From Granulicella tundricola MP5ACTX9 (lineage in GTDB: Bacteria > Acidobacteriota > Terriglobia > Terriglobales > Acidobacteriaceae), in the NCBI RefSeq assembly GCF_000178975.2, contig NC_015064.1:930001-994000 (forward strand): a stretch of 64,000 bases of DNA. The letters run 5' to 3'. Under the pieces are notes generated by a model. It was not told the DNA's origin. It saw only the letters and a program-made list of their open reading frames with translations, and made no database searches. The stretch's first letter is position 1. The number at the start of each line of letters is the position of its first letter. The position numbers and the translations under genes were made by a program. Below, one piece after another: positions 44,459 to 53,875 of the stretch.

Positions 44459-45364
44459 TCAATCCGGCTTACTCAACTCCGCCGGCAACGTCGGCACAGC
44501 AACCGAAGCCAGAGCCCGCTTCGACGACCCCATCGCCTTGGCATTCTGCTCCAGCAGCAGCACCCGCGGATCGACCCGGTAAGCCTCCAGCCCCCGAGCC
44601 CCCACCATCTCCGCCCCCAGATCCAGCCCCGCCTCGCTCGCCTTGGTCAGCCAAGCCATGACGGCCACATCGTCATGCCCCAGTGCCGCCACCTTCGCGA
44701 GCTCAAAGCAAAACCGCCCTCGCTCCGTCGCGGAAAGCACCCTCGCCTGAATCCCATTCCCCCCATCCGGCCGGAACACATTCGCATCCAGCTTGTAGGC
44801 CTTCGCAAACTCCCGCCGAGCGCTCTCATAGTCCTTCAACTGGAAGTAAGCCGTAGCCAGGTTGGCATGAAACACCGCATTCCTCTTCTCGAACTTCACC
44901 GCCCTGGAGTAGTCCGTCAGCGCACTCCGGTAGTTCCCCGCAAAGTACTCCGTAGCCCCCAGATTGTTCCACCCCGCCCCCACCTTCGGCTGCAGCGCCA
45001 CCACCTTAGCAAAATAAAGCCGCGCAGCCGCAGGCTGAGACAGCGTCAACTGAGTAATCCCAATCCGGTTCAATAAGCGAGGCACATCGCCGCCCCGATT
45101 CAACGCAAATTGGTAGTACTCCAGCGCATCCTCGTCGAACCGCCGTGCCCGCAGCACATCCCCCTCAAGCTCCAGGCGAGCAGCCGTAGCCGTCCTCGGA
45201 TCAGGCAGGTACGGCTCCAGCAACAGCCAGTCCGGCATTTGGTGCCGCTCCAGCTTCGCCATATCGCCGGCGCTCCGCATCCCCTGTCCAAGCAGCCCAG
45301 GGTCCAGCGCTAAGAGAGCCGTAAATCCAATCAGTAGGGAAGTGATGATGCGCCGCGTATCCAT
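44459..45364 (-). CDS. TPR-repeat exported protein
   Basis: A 301-residue protein with signal-like N-terminus MDTRRIITSLLIGFTALLALDPG. Tetratricopeptide repeats: ALEYYQFALNRGGDVPRLLNRIGITQL, AGWNNLGATEYFAGNYRSALTDYSRAVKFEKR, VFHANLATAYFQLKDYESARREFAKAYKLD. Likely a periplasmic scaffold. Upstream on the same strand as the VWFA gene, though about 90 bases apart. Confidence 0.8.
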   Translation of the reverse strand: MDTRRIITSLLIGFTALLALDPGLLGQGMRSAGDMAKLERHQMPDWLLLEPYLPDPRTATAARLELEGDVLRARRFDEDALEYYQFALNRGGDVPRLLNRIGITQLTLSQPAAARLYFAKVVALQPKVGAGWNNLGATEYFAGNYRSALTDYSRAVKFEKRNAVFHANLATAYFQLKDYESARREFAKAYKLDANVFRPDGGNGIQARVLSATERGRFCFELAKVAALGHDDVAVMAWLTKASEAGLDLGAEMVGARGLEAYRVDPRVLLLEQNAKAMGSSKRALASVAVPTLPAELSKPD

Positions 45365-45451
45365 GACATTCGACCTCCAGGTCGCGCATGTAGCTGACTA
45401 TCCAGGCAGGCCAACATACTGCGCTTCCCATTGATCTTCGTCAAGGGAAAA

Positions 45452-47626
45452 TTATGGCGCAGGCGCAGGAGCACCCGCGGCCGTTGGAACCGCAGCCGGA
45501 GAAACTGGAGCCACCCCACCCGCGGCATTCACCTGCATCGCCAGCCGCGGAAAGCTGAAGCTCCCACCCGCATCGTCGATCACGTTCACTTGGCACACAT
45601 ACGTCCCCGGCTTCAACGGAGCCAGCGGCACGTCGAACTGAAACGACACCGCCCCGCGCTCCGGACTGTTGATCGCCGTAGCCTCCACCAGCGGCGTCTC
45701 GTAGACCTTCACGCCCCCCAGCAGGAACTCGATGCTCGTCAGTACCCGCACCCCGCCAATCGGCGGCCGCCGCGTCATGCCTGCCGGCACCACTGCCGTC
45801 TCAGCCTTCTGGTGCGCCGGATCGTAGACCTCGTAAAGGAAGTACAGGTGTTGATCCTGCCGGAACACATGTGGAATATTCGGAATCCACTCCACCCCAT
45901 CCCGGATCAACGGATTCACCGCCTTCTTATCCGCATTCGGCACCCGCTGACTCGCCAGCACAATCGAGCTCAGCTTCATCGGCACCTTCTTCAGATCCGG
46001 CACATTCAGATCCGTCTCAAAGCTCCCCATCAGCCCCGTCTGGTTCTCCCGAACCACAAACTTCAGGTGGTACCGCCCCGGCGCCAGCGTAAAGCCAGTC
46101 GAGTACTGGATGTTCTTCCGCTGCACCTGCTGCGCCGCATCCAGCGCCAGCTTCACCGTATCGCGTATGTTCCCCACCGCGATGCCCTGCGCGTTCTTCA
46201 CCTGTCCCACCACATCCAGCGTCGCCTTGTCCTTATCGCCGTTCTTCAGGAACGGAATCTGAGACCCCGGCACGATCAGGCTGATCGGCACAAAGAACCG
46301 GTTATCCTCCATCCGGAAGTAAAGCGCCTGCAGGTAAACAGAAACATCCGTAGCAGGCAGATCGCTGCGCAACTGCTCCGTCAACTGAACCTCGCGGTCC
46401 TCCGTCTTCGAGTGCTGGAAGTCCGCCGGAGCATAATACCCAGGCCTGTATTCCAACTTCACATCGTTCCGGTTCAGCTTCACGGTCAGGTGCCGGAAGC
46501 TCCCATCCCGCGCCGGATTAGTTGAGCGAAATCCAAGAATGTAATAAGCCTCCGTGTCATGTTGTACCTGCTGAAACACTGGAGCAAAGTCATTCGAGTC
46601 ACTAAAGAACTTGCCACCCGTATCCGACGCCAGCGTCCCCAGCGTCTCCTGCGAGGCGAAGTTGCCCTGCAGGTTACTCTGCATCGAAGCGCCGCTATAA
46701 GCAGCCGTCCCCCGCAGACTTCCCGTCGATGCATTCCCCACCGGAGGCAGCGCCTCCAACCCACGCGAGTCCACGCTATAGATCGCCATGTTCGCCTTCA
46801 CGGCCTCATTCGTAGCAGCCCGCATGCTCGCCTGATTCTCAATGCCTTGCCGCGTCAGCCCACCGGAAAAATACAACATGCTCTTACGCGAATCCACCCG
46901 CTCCAAACTCTTCGCAATCTGCTGAATCGCATACAACTCTTTGTCGGTATTTAGCGCCGCATACTCACTGTCATCCGCGGCAAAGGTCGATCCATCATCC
47001 GCCGTCGCATCGGTCGAGCCCGTCGTCCCGCCCGCCGCAAACCCCGCGGACTGCGTCCCGTTGTACTTGCCCAGCCCCTTCAGAAGAGCAGCCTTATCCG
47101 CCGTGAAGTCCTGATCCATCGTCAGTCCAGTATCCAGACTCACCAGCGCCACCAGGTCCGCCGGCTGCATCTTCTTGTTCACAAAATCCTGCGCGCTCTG
47201 TACCGCCCGATCGATATCCTCCGGCTGCATGCTGCTGATGTCGAAGAAGAAAACCATCAGCCGATGGTCCCGCAAATCCTTCGGATCGGCCGCCAGATCC
47301 CGGTTTAGCAGATCCGCAATCTTCGCCTTCCCGCTCACGGTGCTCTTCTCAGCCAGCACCGCCGCCTGATCCACATTCTGGTAGTCGAAGCTTGCCATCT
47401 TCTGCGGCTTGCCATTCTCCAGAATCGTAAAGTCGGACCCCTTCAGATCCTTCACCACCGCACCGGTCTTCTTGTCGCGCGCAATCACATTCGTCAGCAC
47501 GATGTTGGAATCCACCCGCAGCGTAAACGTCTGCGGCTGCTGCGCATCCTGGGCAGCAGCCATCGCCGGCCCCAGAGCCATCACCGCCGCCAACCCCAAA
47601 CCGACACCCTTACGCCATAACGCCAT
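45452..47626 (-). CDS. VWFA-related protein, acidobacterial type
   Basis: A 724-residue exported protein (signal MALWRKGVGLGLAAVMALGPAMAAAQD). It starts with VDSNIVLTNVIARDKKTGAVVKDLKGSDFTILENGKPQ, the region before the VWFA domain in the TIGR03436-type proteins. The VWFA domain is LMVFFFDISSMQPEDIDRAVQSA with LVALVSLDTG. A beta-rich C-terminal half follows. Possibly an adhesin or scaffold; its role is not known. Start ATG 47626 has GAGG 6 bases upstream (the frame also reaches a GTG at 47638). Confidence 0.85.
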   Translation of the reverse strand: MALWRKGVGLGLAAVMALGPAMAAAQDAQQPQTFTLRVDSNIVLTNVIARDKKTGAVVKDLKGSDFTILENGKPQKMASFDYQNVDQAAVLAEKSTVSGKAKIADLLNRDLAADPKDLRDHRLMVFFFDISSMQPEDIDRAVQSAQDFVNKKMQPADLVALVSLDTGLTMDQDFTADKAALLKGLGKYNGTQSAGFAAGGTTGSTDATADDGSTFAADDSEYAALNTDKELYAIQQIAKSLERVDSRKSMLYFSGGLTRQGIENQASMRAATNEAVKANMAIYSVDSRGLEALPPVGNASTGSLRGTAAYSGASMQSNLQGNFASQETLGTLASDTGGKFFSDSNDFAPVFQQVQHDTEAYYILGFRSTNPARDGSFRHLTVKLNRNDVKLEYRPGYYAPADFQHSKTEDREVQLTEQLRSDLPATDVSVYLQALYFRMEDNRFFVPISLIVPGSQIPFLKNGDKDKATLDVVGQVKNAQGIAVGNIRDTVKLALDAAQQVQRKNIQYSTGFTLAPGRYHLKFVVRENQTGLMGSFETDLNVPDLKKVPMKLSSIVLASQRVPNADKKAVNPLIRDGVEWIPNIPHVFRQDQHLYFLYEVYDPAHQKAETAVVPAGMTRRPPIGGVRVLTSIEFLLGGVKVYETPLVEATAINSPERGAVSFQFDVPLAPLKPGTYVCQVNVIDDAGGSFSFPRLAMQVNAAGGVAPVSPAAVPTAAGAPAPAP

Positions 47627-47637
47627 CGTGAACCTCA

Positions 47638-47692
47638 CACTGCCTCATCACTGCATCAACACTACCCAACCACTGCCTCATCACTGTCTCTA
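47638..47692 (-). repeat. degenerate GCAGTGATG-type repeat between TonB and VWFA genes
   Basis: Units ACAGTGATGAGGCAGTGG, TTGGGTAGTG, GCAGTGATGAGGCAGTG (minus strand) begin at the stop of the TonB/Oar gene and end just before the VWFA start. Third copy of the motif. Confidence 0.55.
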
Positions 47693-50600
47693 GAACCTGT
47701 ACCGAGCCAGAAACGTAACCGTCCGTGCCGAAGCCGTGCTCGTCACCTGCCCAAACGAAGCCGAAGTCACACTCGTATCGATCCCGCTATACCGCACCGT
47801 ATTGAATGCGTTCATCCCCGTGAACCGGCCCTCAATCGATCGCGTCCCCCCAAGCTGCACCGTTCTGCTCAAAGTCAGGTCCGCTGCAATCGTCCCGGGC
47901 CCTTCAATCGAGTTTCGCGAAGCCGTCCCATACCCGCTCGCAGGAGCCACAAACGCCGCCGGATTGAACCACTGGTTGATGTTCTTGGCGCCCGCATTGA
48001 TCGGCTGTGAGAACACCCGGTCCGGACGAAACGTAGCCGTACCACCCGCCGCCAGCTCGGCCGCGCTGTTCGTGAACTGCGGTGTAAAGTAGGACCCCGT
48101 CGCAAACGTAAAGTCCCCGCTGACGGAGAATCCATCCATGATCTTCGAAGCCACACCACCCTTCGATAGGAAAGCCCGGTTCGGCCCGAACGGCAACTCG
48201 ATCACATAGTTTCCCGTCAGCTTGTGCCGCACATCAAAGCTGGAGTTGCTCTCCTCCAAGTCCAGCCGTCGGCTGTTCTGCACCGTCGAAGCCCCATTCA
48301 CGCCCACGCCGCCAATCGAGCTCGCATTATCGATCGCGTGCCCATACTGATAAAGCAGTTGCAGTGAGATGCCCTTCTCCAGCCTCTTCCGCGCACTCAC
48401 CACAAGTTGCTGCAACCGCGACGAAGCCGCCGAATCCTCAAACGTAAACGCCTGCGCGTTCCCGGTCGTCACCGTAGTCGCGTTAGCATTCGGCGCAGTC
48501 ACCACGTCCAGGTCGCCGCCCTTGCTCCCGTTGTACCCAACATTCACCACCACGCCATGCGGCAGAGACTTTTGGATATCCACGTTGTAGACCTGCACAT
48601 GCCCCAACCGATAGTCCTTGTTCACCGCATACGTATTCGTAATCGCCTTGCTCGAGCAGCCAAACCCGTTCGCCAGCGTCATATTCGCAATCGTGCATCC
48701 TGAAGCGTTTGCAGTCGTCGCCAACACATTGTTCTGCGTCACCGCAAACGGCGGCTGGAACGCCAGCGACTGCGCAAACGTAGCGAACTGCCCCGTATTG
48801 AAGTTGATCCCATACCCCGCCCGGATCACCGTCTCCTTCAGGAACGAAGGTCGCCACGCCACACCGAACCGCGGCGAGAACATATTACGGTCCGGGTTCA
48901 CCAGCGACCGCGGATACTTACCGCCAAACGTCCCCGTCCCACCCGGCTGCACTGCATCCACGCTCGTAAAGTCCGCATTGTGATCCAAATTGGAGAGCCG
49001 GTTGTACTTCTCCACATAAGGCGAGAAGTACTCAAACCGCAGCCCATAGTTCAGCGTCAGTCCGCGTGCAAGCCTGAAGTCATCCTGCGCATACGCATCC
49101 CCGATGTTCGCCCGCAGATACGTCTTGAACAGCCCTGCCTGGATCGTCGTCTGCTGCGGCTGTCCCAGCAGTAAATCCGCCAGTGCAGAACCGGACCCAG
49201 GCTGAGATGTCGACGTGTTCCCCTTGTCGCTCGCGCTCTCCGTCACAAACCCCGAGAAGGTAAACGCTCCCAGCGGATTGTTACCACCCAACTGATCCGC
49301 ATGAACCCGCCGCAGATCCACCCCAAACCGATAGTTGTGCTTCTTATGCCCATAGCTCACAAAGTCGCTGAATGAGATGGTCTGGTTGATACGGCTCACC
49401 GGCACCGTCTCGCTGATGCTGCTGAACGTCGTCAGCCCAATCCGCGGCACGCCGTTATAAAACCCCTGCTGCGCCAGTTGCGCGCTCTGGCTCGGCACCG
49501 CGATCCCCGCCGCAGCCGTAGGATTCAACGACTGCCCCGTAAAGTAGTTCCTCGTCTCCGTGTTCGACCGGTTCCAGTTCAGCGTCGCGTTATTCGTCAC
49601 ACGCCCATACCCAACCGTGTACCCTGCAGAAAGCCCATACCCATTCGTCTGCGTCTTCCCGCCCAGGATCGGCACGAAGTTCCTCGCATCCGTTGCCGCG
49701 CGCGAGAAGCTGAAGTTCGCATTGAAGTTCTGCCGCAGCGTCTTCGGCGCATTCGCCTGTGACCTGCGCCCACCGCCGCCTCCACCGCCGAACGGTCCAA
49801 ACCCGCCCGCCCCAAAGTTCCTCACAAACCGCAGTGACCCATTCGTCGAGTTGGTCCCGGAGGTCGTCACCTCCTGGTAGTTCTGCGTCGTCGCCCCATT
49901 GATATTCGGCAGCGGATAGTAGTTCAGCAGCGCCCGAGCCTGCGGCGTGATCTGCGCGTTCGGGATAATGCTCCCCACATACTGCGTCCCCGTCACCGGG
50001 TTATAGATCGGCAGCGCCCTCGGCGCACCGGACAGATTCGCATCCGTATTAACCAGAGCCCCATTCACCAGCGCCTGTCCACGCTCATCCAGCGTAGGCA
50101 CCGTAGCCGTGTAGTTCTGCGGCGAGATGTTCCGCACCCCGGTCACATTCAAAAAAACAAACTGCTTCGAACTCGCCTTCACCAGCCCCGGTATCCCCGG
50201 AGACCCCGTCAGGCTCACTCCAAACCGGTTCTGCTGCGAGCTCAAAAACGGCTGCGGCTGCTGCGGCAATCCGCCGTTCTCCAGCGCCAGCAGGCTCGGC
50301 ACGGAAGACTGCTGCGCCTGCAAAGCCGGAAAGCCGCCCTGATAGAAGATCGCCCCATGCGGAGTCGTCGGATTGAACCCTCTGAACCCGCCACCCCCAC
50401 CGCCTCGTCCACCACCACCGCCCCCTCGTCCACCACGTCCTCCGCCACCACCCGGCCCAGCCCCACCCATCAGCCCGCCCAGCATCCCCACCACCGCATC
50501 CAACTGATCACTCGCTCCACCACCCTGCGCCCGAGCCCTAGCCTGCATATCCTCAATCCGCTGCCGCAGATCATCCTCATTGATCCCCGCCAACCCATTC

Positions 50601-51202
50601 GTCTGCCCTACCTGCCCACTCACCGCAACCGAGTCCCCTCCGCCCGCGTCCCCCAGCCCACTCAACGAGGGCAGGGAAGCCCCCACCACCCCGCCGCCCG
50701 CCGTAGCATCCGTCTGTTCCCCCAGGTCCCCACCCCCCAGCACACTCAAAGATTGCGTCCCACGCCCAATCGCACTCGCCAACGCCCTGGTCGTCGCGGT
50801 CGTCGCCGCAGCCTCCTGCGCCGCCGCCCGTGAAGCCAGCTCCATCCCGAACTCCGCCACCTGATCCGTAGCCTCCGCCGTGATCCTGACCTCCTTCGTC
50901 AGCGAAGCGAACGCCGCCAACTCCACCTTCACCACATACCGCCCCGTGCGCGGAATCGTCATGGCATACGCGCCGTTGACATCGGTCGTCGTCGCATACT
51001 TCTTGCCCGTCAGCGTATTGGTCGCCGTTACCGCGACGCCCGGCAGCGGCACCGTCCCCGCCTTCACAAAGCCCTTGATCGTCCCGCCCGCGGTTGCCGC
51101 CGCCGGAGCCTGCACTGCCGAAGTAACAGCAGGAGCATCCTGCCCACCAGCCACCCGCACTCCAGCCAGCAAAGCCACCATCAACCCACGCTTCATCCCC
51201 AT
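47690..51202 (-). CDS. TonB-dependent receptor / Oar-like outer-membrane protein
   Basis: A 1170-residue beta-barrel protein with signal peptide (to about GG-QDAPA). A carboxypeptidase-regulatory-like domain covers about 40-115 (GTIKGFVKAGTVPLPGVAVTATNTLTGKKYATTTDVNGAY). A Gly/Arg-rich insert (GGGGGRGGRGGGGGGRG, about 248-275) precedes plug/barrel segments with NFNANFSFSRAATD, and it ends in ...TFLARYRF with a terminal Phe for Bam-dependent insertion. Acidobacteria carry many such proteins, presumed to import polymers. Its ATG overlaps the upstream stop (TAATG), giving an operon with the DUF5666 gene. Confidence 0.85.
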   Translation of the reverse strand: MGMKRGLMVALLAGVRVAGGQDAPAVTSAVQAPAAATAGGTIKGFVKAGTVPLPGVAVTATNTLTGKKYATTTDVNGAYAMTIPRTGRYVVKVELAAFASLTKEVRITAEATDQVAEFGMELASRAAAQEAAATTATTRALASAIGRGTQSLSVLGGGDLGEQTDATAGGGVVGASLPSLSGLGDAGGGDSVAVSGQVGQTNGLAGINEDDLRQRIEDMQARARAQGGGASDQLDAVVGMLGGLMGGAGPGGGGGRGGRGGGGGGRGGGGGGFRGFNPTTPHGAIFYQGGFPALQAQQSSVPSLLALENGGLPQQPQPFLSSQQNRFGVSLTGSPGIPGLVKASSKQFVFLNVTGVRNISPQNYTATVPTLDERGQALVNGALVNTDANLSGAPRALPIYNPVTGTQYVGSIIPNAQITPQARALLNYYPLPNINGATTQNYQEVTTSGTNSTNGSLRFVRNFGAGGFGPFGGGGGGGRRSQANAPKTLRQNFNANFSFSRAATDARNFVPILGGKTQTNGYGLSAGYTVGYGRVTNNATLNWNRSNTETRNYFTGQSLNPTAAAGIAVPSQSAQLAQQGFYNGVPRIGLTTFSSISETVPVSRINQTISFSDFVSYGHKKHNYRFGVDLRRVHADQLGGNNPLGAFTFSGFVTESASDKGNTSTSQPGSGSALADLLLGQPQQTTIQAGLFKTYLRANIGDAYAQDDFRLARGLTLNYGLRFEYFSPYVEKYNRLSNLDHNADFTSVDAVQPGGTGTFGGKYPRSLVNPDRNMFSPRFGVAWRPSFLKETVIRAGYGINFNTGQFATFAQSLAFQPPFAVTQNNVLATTANASGCTIANMTLANGFGCSSKAITNTYAVNKDYRLGHVQVYNVDIQKSLPHGVVVNVGYNGSKGGDLDVVTAPNANATTVTTGNAQAFTFEDSAASSRLQQLVVSARKRLEKGISLQLLYQYGHAIDNASSIGGVGVNGASTVQNSRRLDLEESNSSFDVRHKLTGNYVIELPFGPNRAFLSKGGVASKIMDGFSVSGDFTFATGSYFTPQFTNSAAELAAGGTATFRPDRVFSQPINAGAKNINQWFNPAAFVAPASGYGTASRNSIEGPGTIAADLTLSRTVQLGGTRSIEGRFTGMNAFNTVRYSGIDTSVTSASFGQVTSTASARTVTFLARYRF

Positions 51203-52047
51203 TACTTCGTCTCCGGAGCAGGCTTGGCAGCACCGCCAGCAGCAGCAGCCCCATCCTCACCCTGCCTCCGACCCCCACGCCGAGCACCCGGCTCACCCAC
51301 ACGCAGCTCCGTCGGCACAAACACCCCACCCTTCAGCGCCCCCGGCCCCCCAACCATATCCCCCACCTTCACATCCCCCAGCGTGATGCTCTCGCCATCG
51401 CCCCCTGGCGCAGCACCCGCGCCACCCGCAGCACCTTGCCCCCGCCGCCCACCGCCACTACCCGCACCCAACCCACCGTCCCCCATCATCATCTGCATCC
51501 CGCGCCCACCGCGCTTGAACGACGTGTCCTCATCCACCTGGATCACCTGCGTCACCCCATCCGCGCGCAGAATCGTCAGCTTCACCTCGTCGATCGCCGT
51601 CACCTTACCCGCGATGTAGCTCTTGCCCATCGCTTCCTTGGCCTTCTTGATCTGCTCCGCGTCCACCACCGTCACAAACATCGCATGCACGGTCTTGTTC
51701 GGACGATCCACCTCACCCATCGCCCCTACACCATCGCCCACATGCACGTCCGCGTACTTTATCGGATCGCGCCCCTTACGCACCTGCGTATTCGGTGTCA
51801 CCGCCACCTGGAACACCTCACCCCTCTCCGTCTTCACCGTCAGGTGATCCGGCGCAACCGCCGTAATCGTCCCCCGAACCATCCGCCCCGCGCCCATCGC
51901 CACCGCGGGCTGCTGATCCGTTCCCACCTGCCCCAAAGCCAAAGCCGGCACCAGAACCACCGTCCAGAAACACCTGCGAATCAACGTCCCAGCCTTCACG
52001 GAACACCATCCTGCTCTTGAAATGACTTGCTTGGGGAAACTAATCAT
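51202..52047 (-). CDS. DUF5666-like protein
   Basis: A 281-residue exported protein. Signal-like CFWTVVLVPALALGQ near residue 27-41. Two OB-like beta repeats: MVRGTITAVAPDHLTVKTERGEVFQVAVTPNTQVRKGRDPIKYADVHVGD and IAGKVTAIDEVKLTILRADGVTQVIQVDEDTSFK (split here). A Gly/Arg-rich tail follows. Operon with the TonB gene by TAATG. Possible later GTG start at 51999. Confidence 0.75.
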   Translation of the reverse strand: MISFPKQVISRAGWCSVKAGTLIRRCFWTVVLVPALALGQVGTDQQPAVAMGAGRMVRGTITAVAPDHLTVKTERGEVFQVAVTPNTQVRKGRDPIKYADVHVGDGVGAMGEVDRPNKTVHAMFVTVVDAEQIKKAKEAMGKSYIAGKVTAIDEVKLTILRADGVTQVIQVDEDTSFKRGGRGMQMMMGDGGLGAGSGGGRRGQGAAGGAGAAPGGDGESITLGDVKVGDMVGGPGALKGGVFVPTELRVGEPGARRGGRRQGEDGAAAAGGAAKPAPETK

Positions 52048-52090
52048 ACAGACGAGCTTCGCGACAGAAAGACTCGCCCCTCAATCTTCT

Positions 52091-52116
52091 AATTGAATAC
52101 AATTATGGATACGATT
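52091..52116. promoter_or_regulatory. operator-like repeats upstream of VIT1-type gene
   Basis: Perfect inverted repeat AATTG-AATA-CAATT (52091-52104) and two 11-base direct repeats TGAATACAATT and TGGATACGATT (12-base period). Lies 21 bases before the transporter ATG. Might bind a metal-responsive repressor; not a match to a known box that I can verify. Confidence 0.4.
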
Positions 52117-52136
52117 GCATGGGATAAACTTTGCCC

Positions 52137-52847
52137 ATGCCGCCGGTACCATCCCATCATCATCACGAACATCACTTCCAATCCACAGAAACCGTCCGCG
52201 ACATCGTCATCGGCCTCTCCGACGGTCTCACCGTCCCCTTCGCCCTCGCCGCAGGCCTCTCCGGCGCTCTATCCAACGCCCACCTCGTCGTCCTCGCCGG
52301 CCTCGCAGAGATCGCCGCCGGCTCCATCGCCATGGGCCTCGGCGGATACCTCGCCGCCCGTGGCGACGCCGAGCACTACGCCTCGGAACTCCGTCGCGAA
52401 CAAGACGAAGTCGTCACCCGCCCCGAAGATGAAGCAGAAGAGATCTACGAGATATTCGCCCGCTACGGCGTCTCCCGCCCCGCCGCCACCCCGGTCCTTG
52501 AAGCCCTCCAGCAGAACCCAACCGCCTACGTCGACTTCATGATGCGCTTCGAACTCGGCCTGGAAGAACCCGCCGCCAATCGAGCCCATCTCTCCGCCGC
52601 CACCATCGCCGCCAGCTACATCGCCGGGGGCATCATCCCCCTGCTCCCATACATGCTCCTTAGCGATAACGCCGCAGCCCTCCGCCTCTCAGTAGTCATT
52701 ACCTTGCTGGCCCTCGCCATCTTCGGAGCCATCAAGGGGCGCCTCTTAGGCACCGGCACCCTCCGCAGCGCACTCCAGACCACCCTCATCGGAGGCGCCG
52801 CCGCCGCAGCAGCCTACGCCCTCGCCCGTCTCCTCAACCACGCCTGA
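52137..52847 (+). CDS. VIT1/CCC1-type transporter (Fe2+/Mn2+)
   Basis: A 236-residue membrane protein. His-rich N-terminus HHHHEHH, then VRDIVIGLSDGLTVPFALAAGLSGAL, EIAAGSIAMGLGGYLAARGDAEHY (the first TM helices with the transport-site pattern DGLT and M/G-rich helix), a cytoplasmic linker (EDEAEEIYEIFARYG) with metal-binding Glu, and later TMs. Likely exports or stores Fe or Mn. ATG 52137 chosen. Confidence 0.88.
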   Translation: MPPVPSHHHHEHHFQSTETVRDIVIGLSDGLTVPFALAAGLSGALSNAHLVVLAGLAEIAAGSIAMGLGGYLAARGDAEHYASELRREQDEVVTRPEDEAEEIYEIFARYGVSRPAATPVLEALQQNPTAYVDFMMRFELGLEEPAANRAHLSAATIAASYIAGGIIPLLPYMLLSDNAAALRLSVVITLLALAIFGAIKGRLLGTGTLRSALQTTLIGGAAAAAAYALARLLNHA

Positions 52848-52851
52848 GCCA

Positions 52852-53790
52852 TCACACCACCTCAGGTTTTTTGTGAATCAAGGACACCGCAATCGTCAGC
52901 GCCAGAATCCCCACAATCACCCCCAGCGAGACCAGCGGCCCAACCTCATACCACTCCGCCGCCAGCATCTTCACCGCCGCAAACGCCAGCACCGCAGCCA
53001 GCCCATAATGCAGGTACCGGAGCTGCTTCAGCGCCTTAGCCAGCAGGAAGAACAAGCTCCGCAGACCCATCACCGCCAGGATGTTGGACGTATACGCAAT
53101 GAACGGATGCCGCGTTATCGAAAGCACCGCTGGAATTGAATCCAGCGCAAACACCACATCAGAGAACTCAATCGCAATCAATGCCAGGAACAGCATCGTC
53201 ATCATGCGGCGACCGTTCTCCCGCACAAAAAAGCTCTTCTGCGTCATCGACACAGGATGCAGCCGCGAAACCCACCCAATCCAAGCCGGCGGCTTGTCCG
53301 CGTCCTCTTCCTTCTCCGGCATCACCAGCCGCACAGACGCCACCAGCAGCAGCACCGCAAACACGTAGCTGATCCAGTGAAAGCGCGTCAGCAGCCCAAT
53401 CCCCGCCGCAATGAACGCCCCCCGCATCACGATCGCGCCCAGCACTCCCCAGAACAGCACCCGTGGCTGATGCGTCGCCTCAATCCGAAACACCTTGAAC
53501 AGCAGCAGAAACACAAACAGGTTGTCGATCGAGAGCGATTCCTCCAGCGCATACCCCGCCAGGAACTGCGTCGCGTTCGCTCCATCCATCGTCTTCCAGA
53601 CAAACGCCGCAAACACAAACGCAGCCGCAACCCACATCACCGTCGCCACAACAGCGTTCCGATGCTGCCGCCGCAGCTTCTCCGTCTCCCCCAGCCGCGC
53701 CATCCCAACGCGCGAGAAAAGAAGCTCGCCCGCAAGCAGAACCACCAGCGCAAGATGGAAGCCGATCCAATGACTCAACGGAGTTGCCAT
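52852..53790 (-). CDS. TerC family membrane protein
   Basis: A 312-residue protein with about nine TM segments: LALVVLLAGELLFSR, AVVATVMWVAAAFVFAAFVW, EESLSIDNLFVFLLLFKVF (TerC motif with acidic residue), IVMRGAFIAAGIGLL, MTMLFLALIAIEFSDVVFALDSIPAVLSITRHPFIAYTSNILAVMGLRSLFFLL (signature, split across TMs). TerC/Alx proteins export Mn2+ or serve tellurium resistance. Start ATG 53790 with AAAGG upstream. 3' end convergent with the VIT gene. Confidence 0.9.
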   Translation of the reverse strand: MATPLSHWIGFHLALVVLLAGELLFSRVGMARLGETEKLRRQHRNAVVATVMWVAAAFVFAAFVWKTMDGANATQFLAGYALEESLSIDNLFVFLLLFKVFRIEATHQPRVLFWGVLGAIVMRGAFIAAGIGLLTRFHWISYVFAVLLLVASVRLVMPEKEEDADKPPAWIGWVSRLHPVSMTQKSFFVRENGRRMMTMLFLALIAIEFSDVVFALDSIPAVLSITRHPFIAYTSNILAVMGLRSLFFLLAKALKQLRYLHYGLAAVLAFAAVKMLAAEWYEVGPLVSLGVIVGILALTIAVSLIHKKPEVV

Positions 53791-53875
53791 GTGCCTTTGA
53801 TGGTAACTGTTTGCCCTGAGACCCGGTGCCGGATACGATTGCGTGTGTTCAAGCTGCACACTTCAGGAGGATAGG

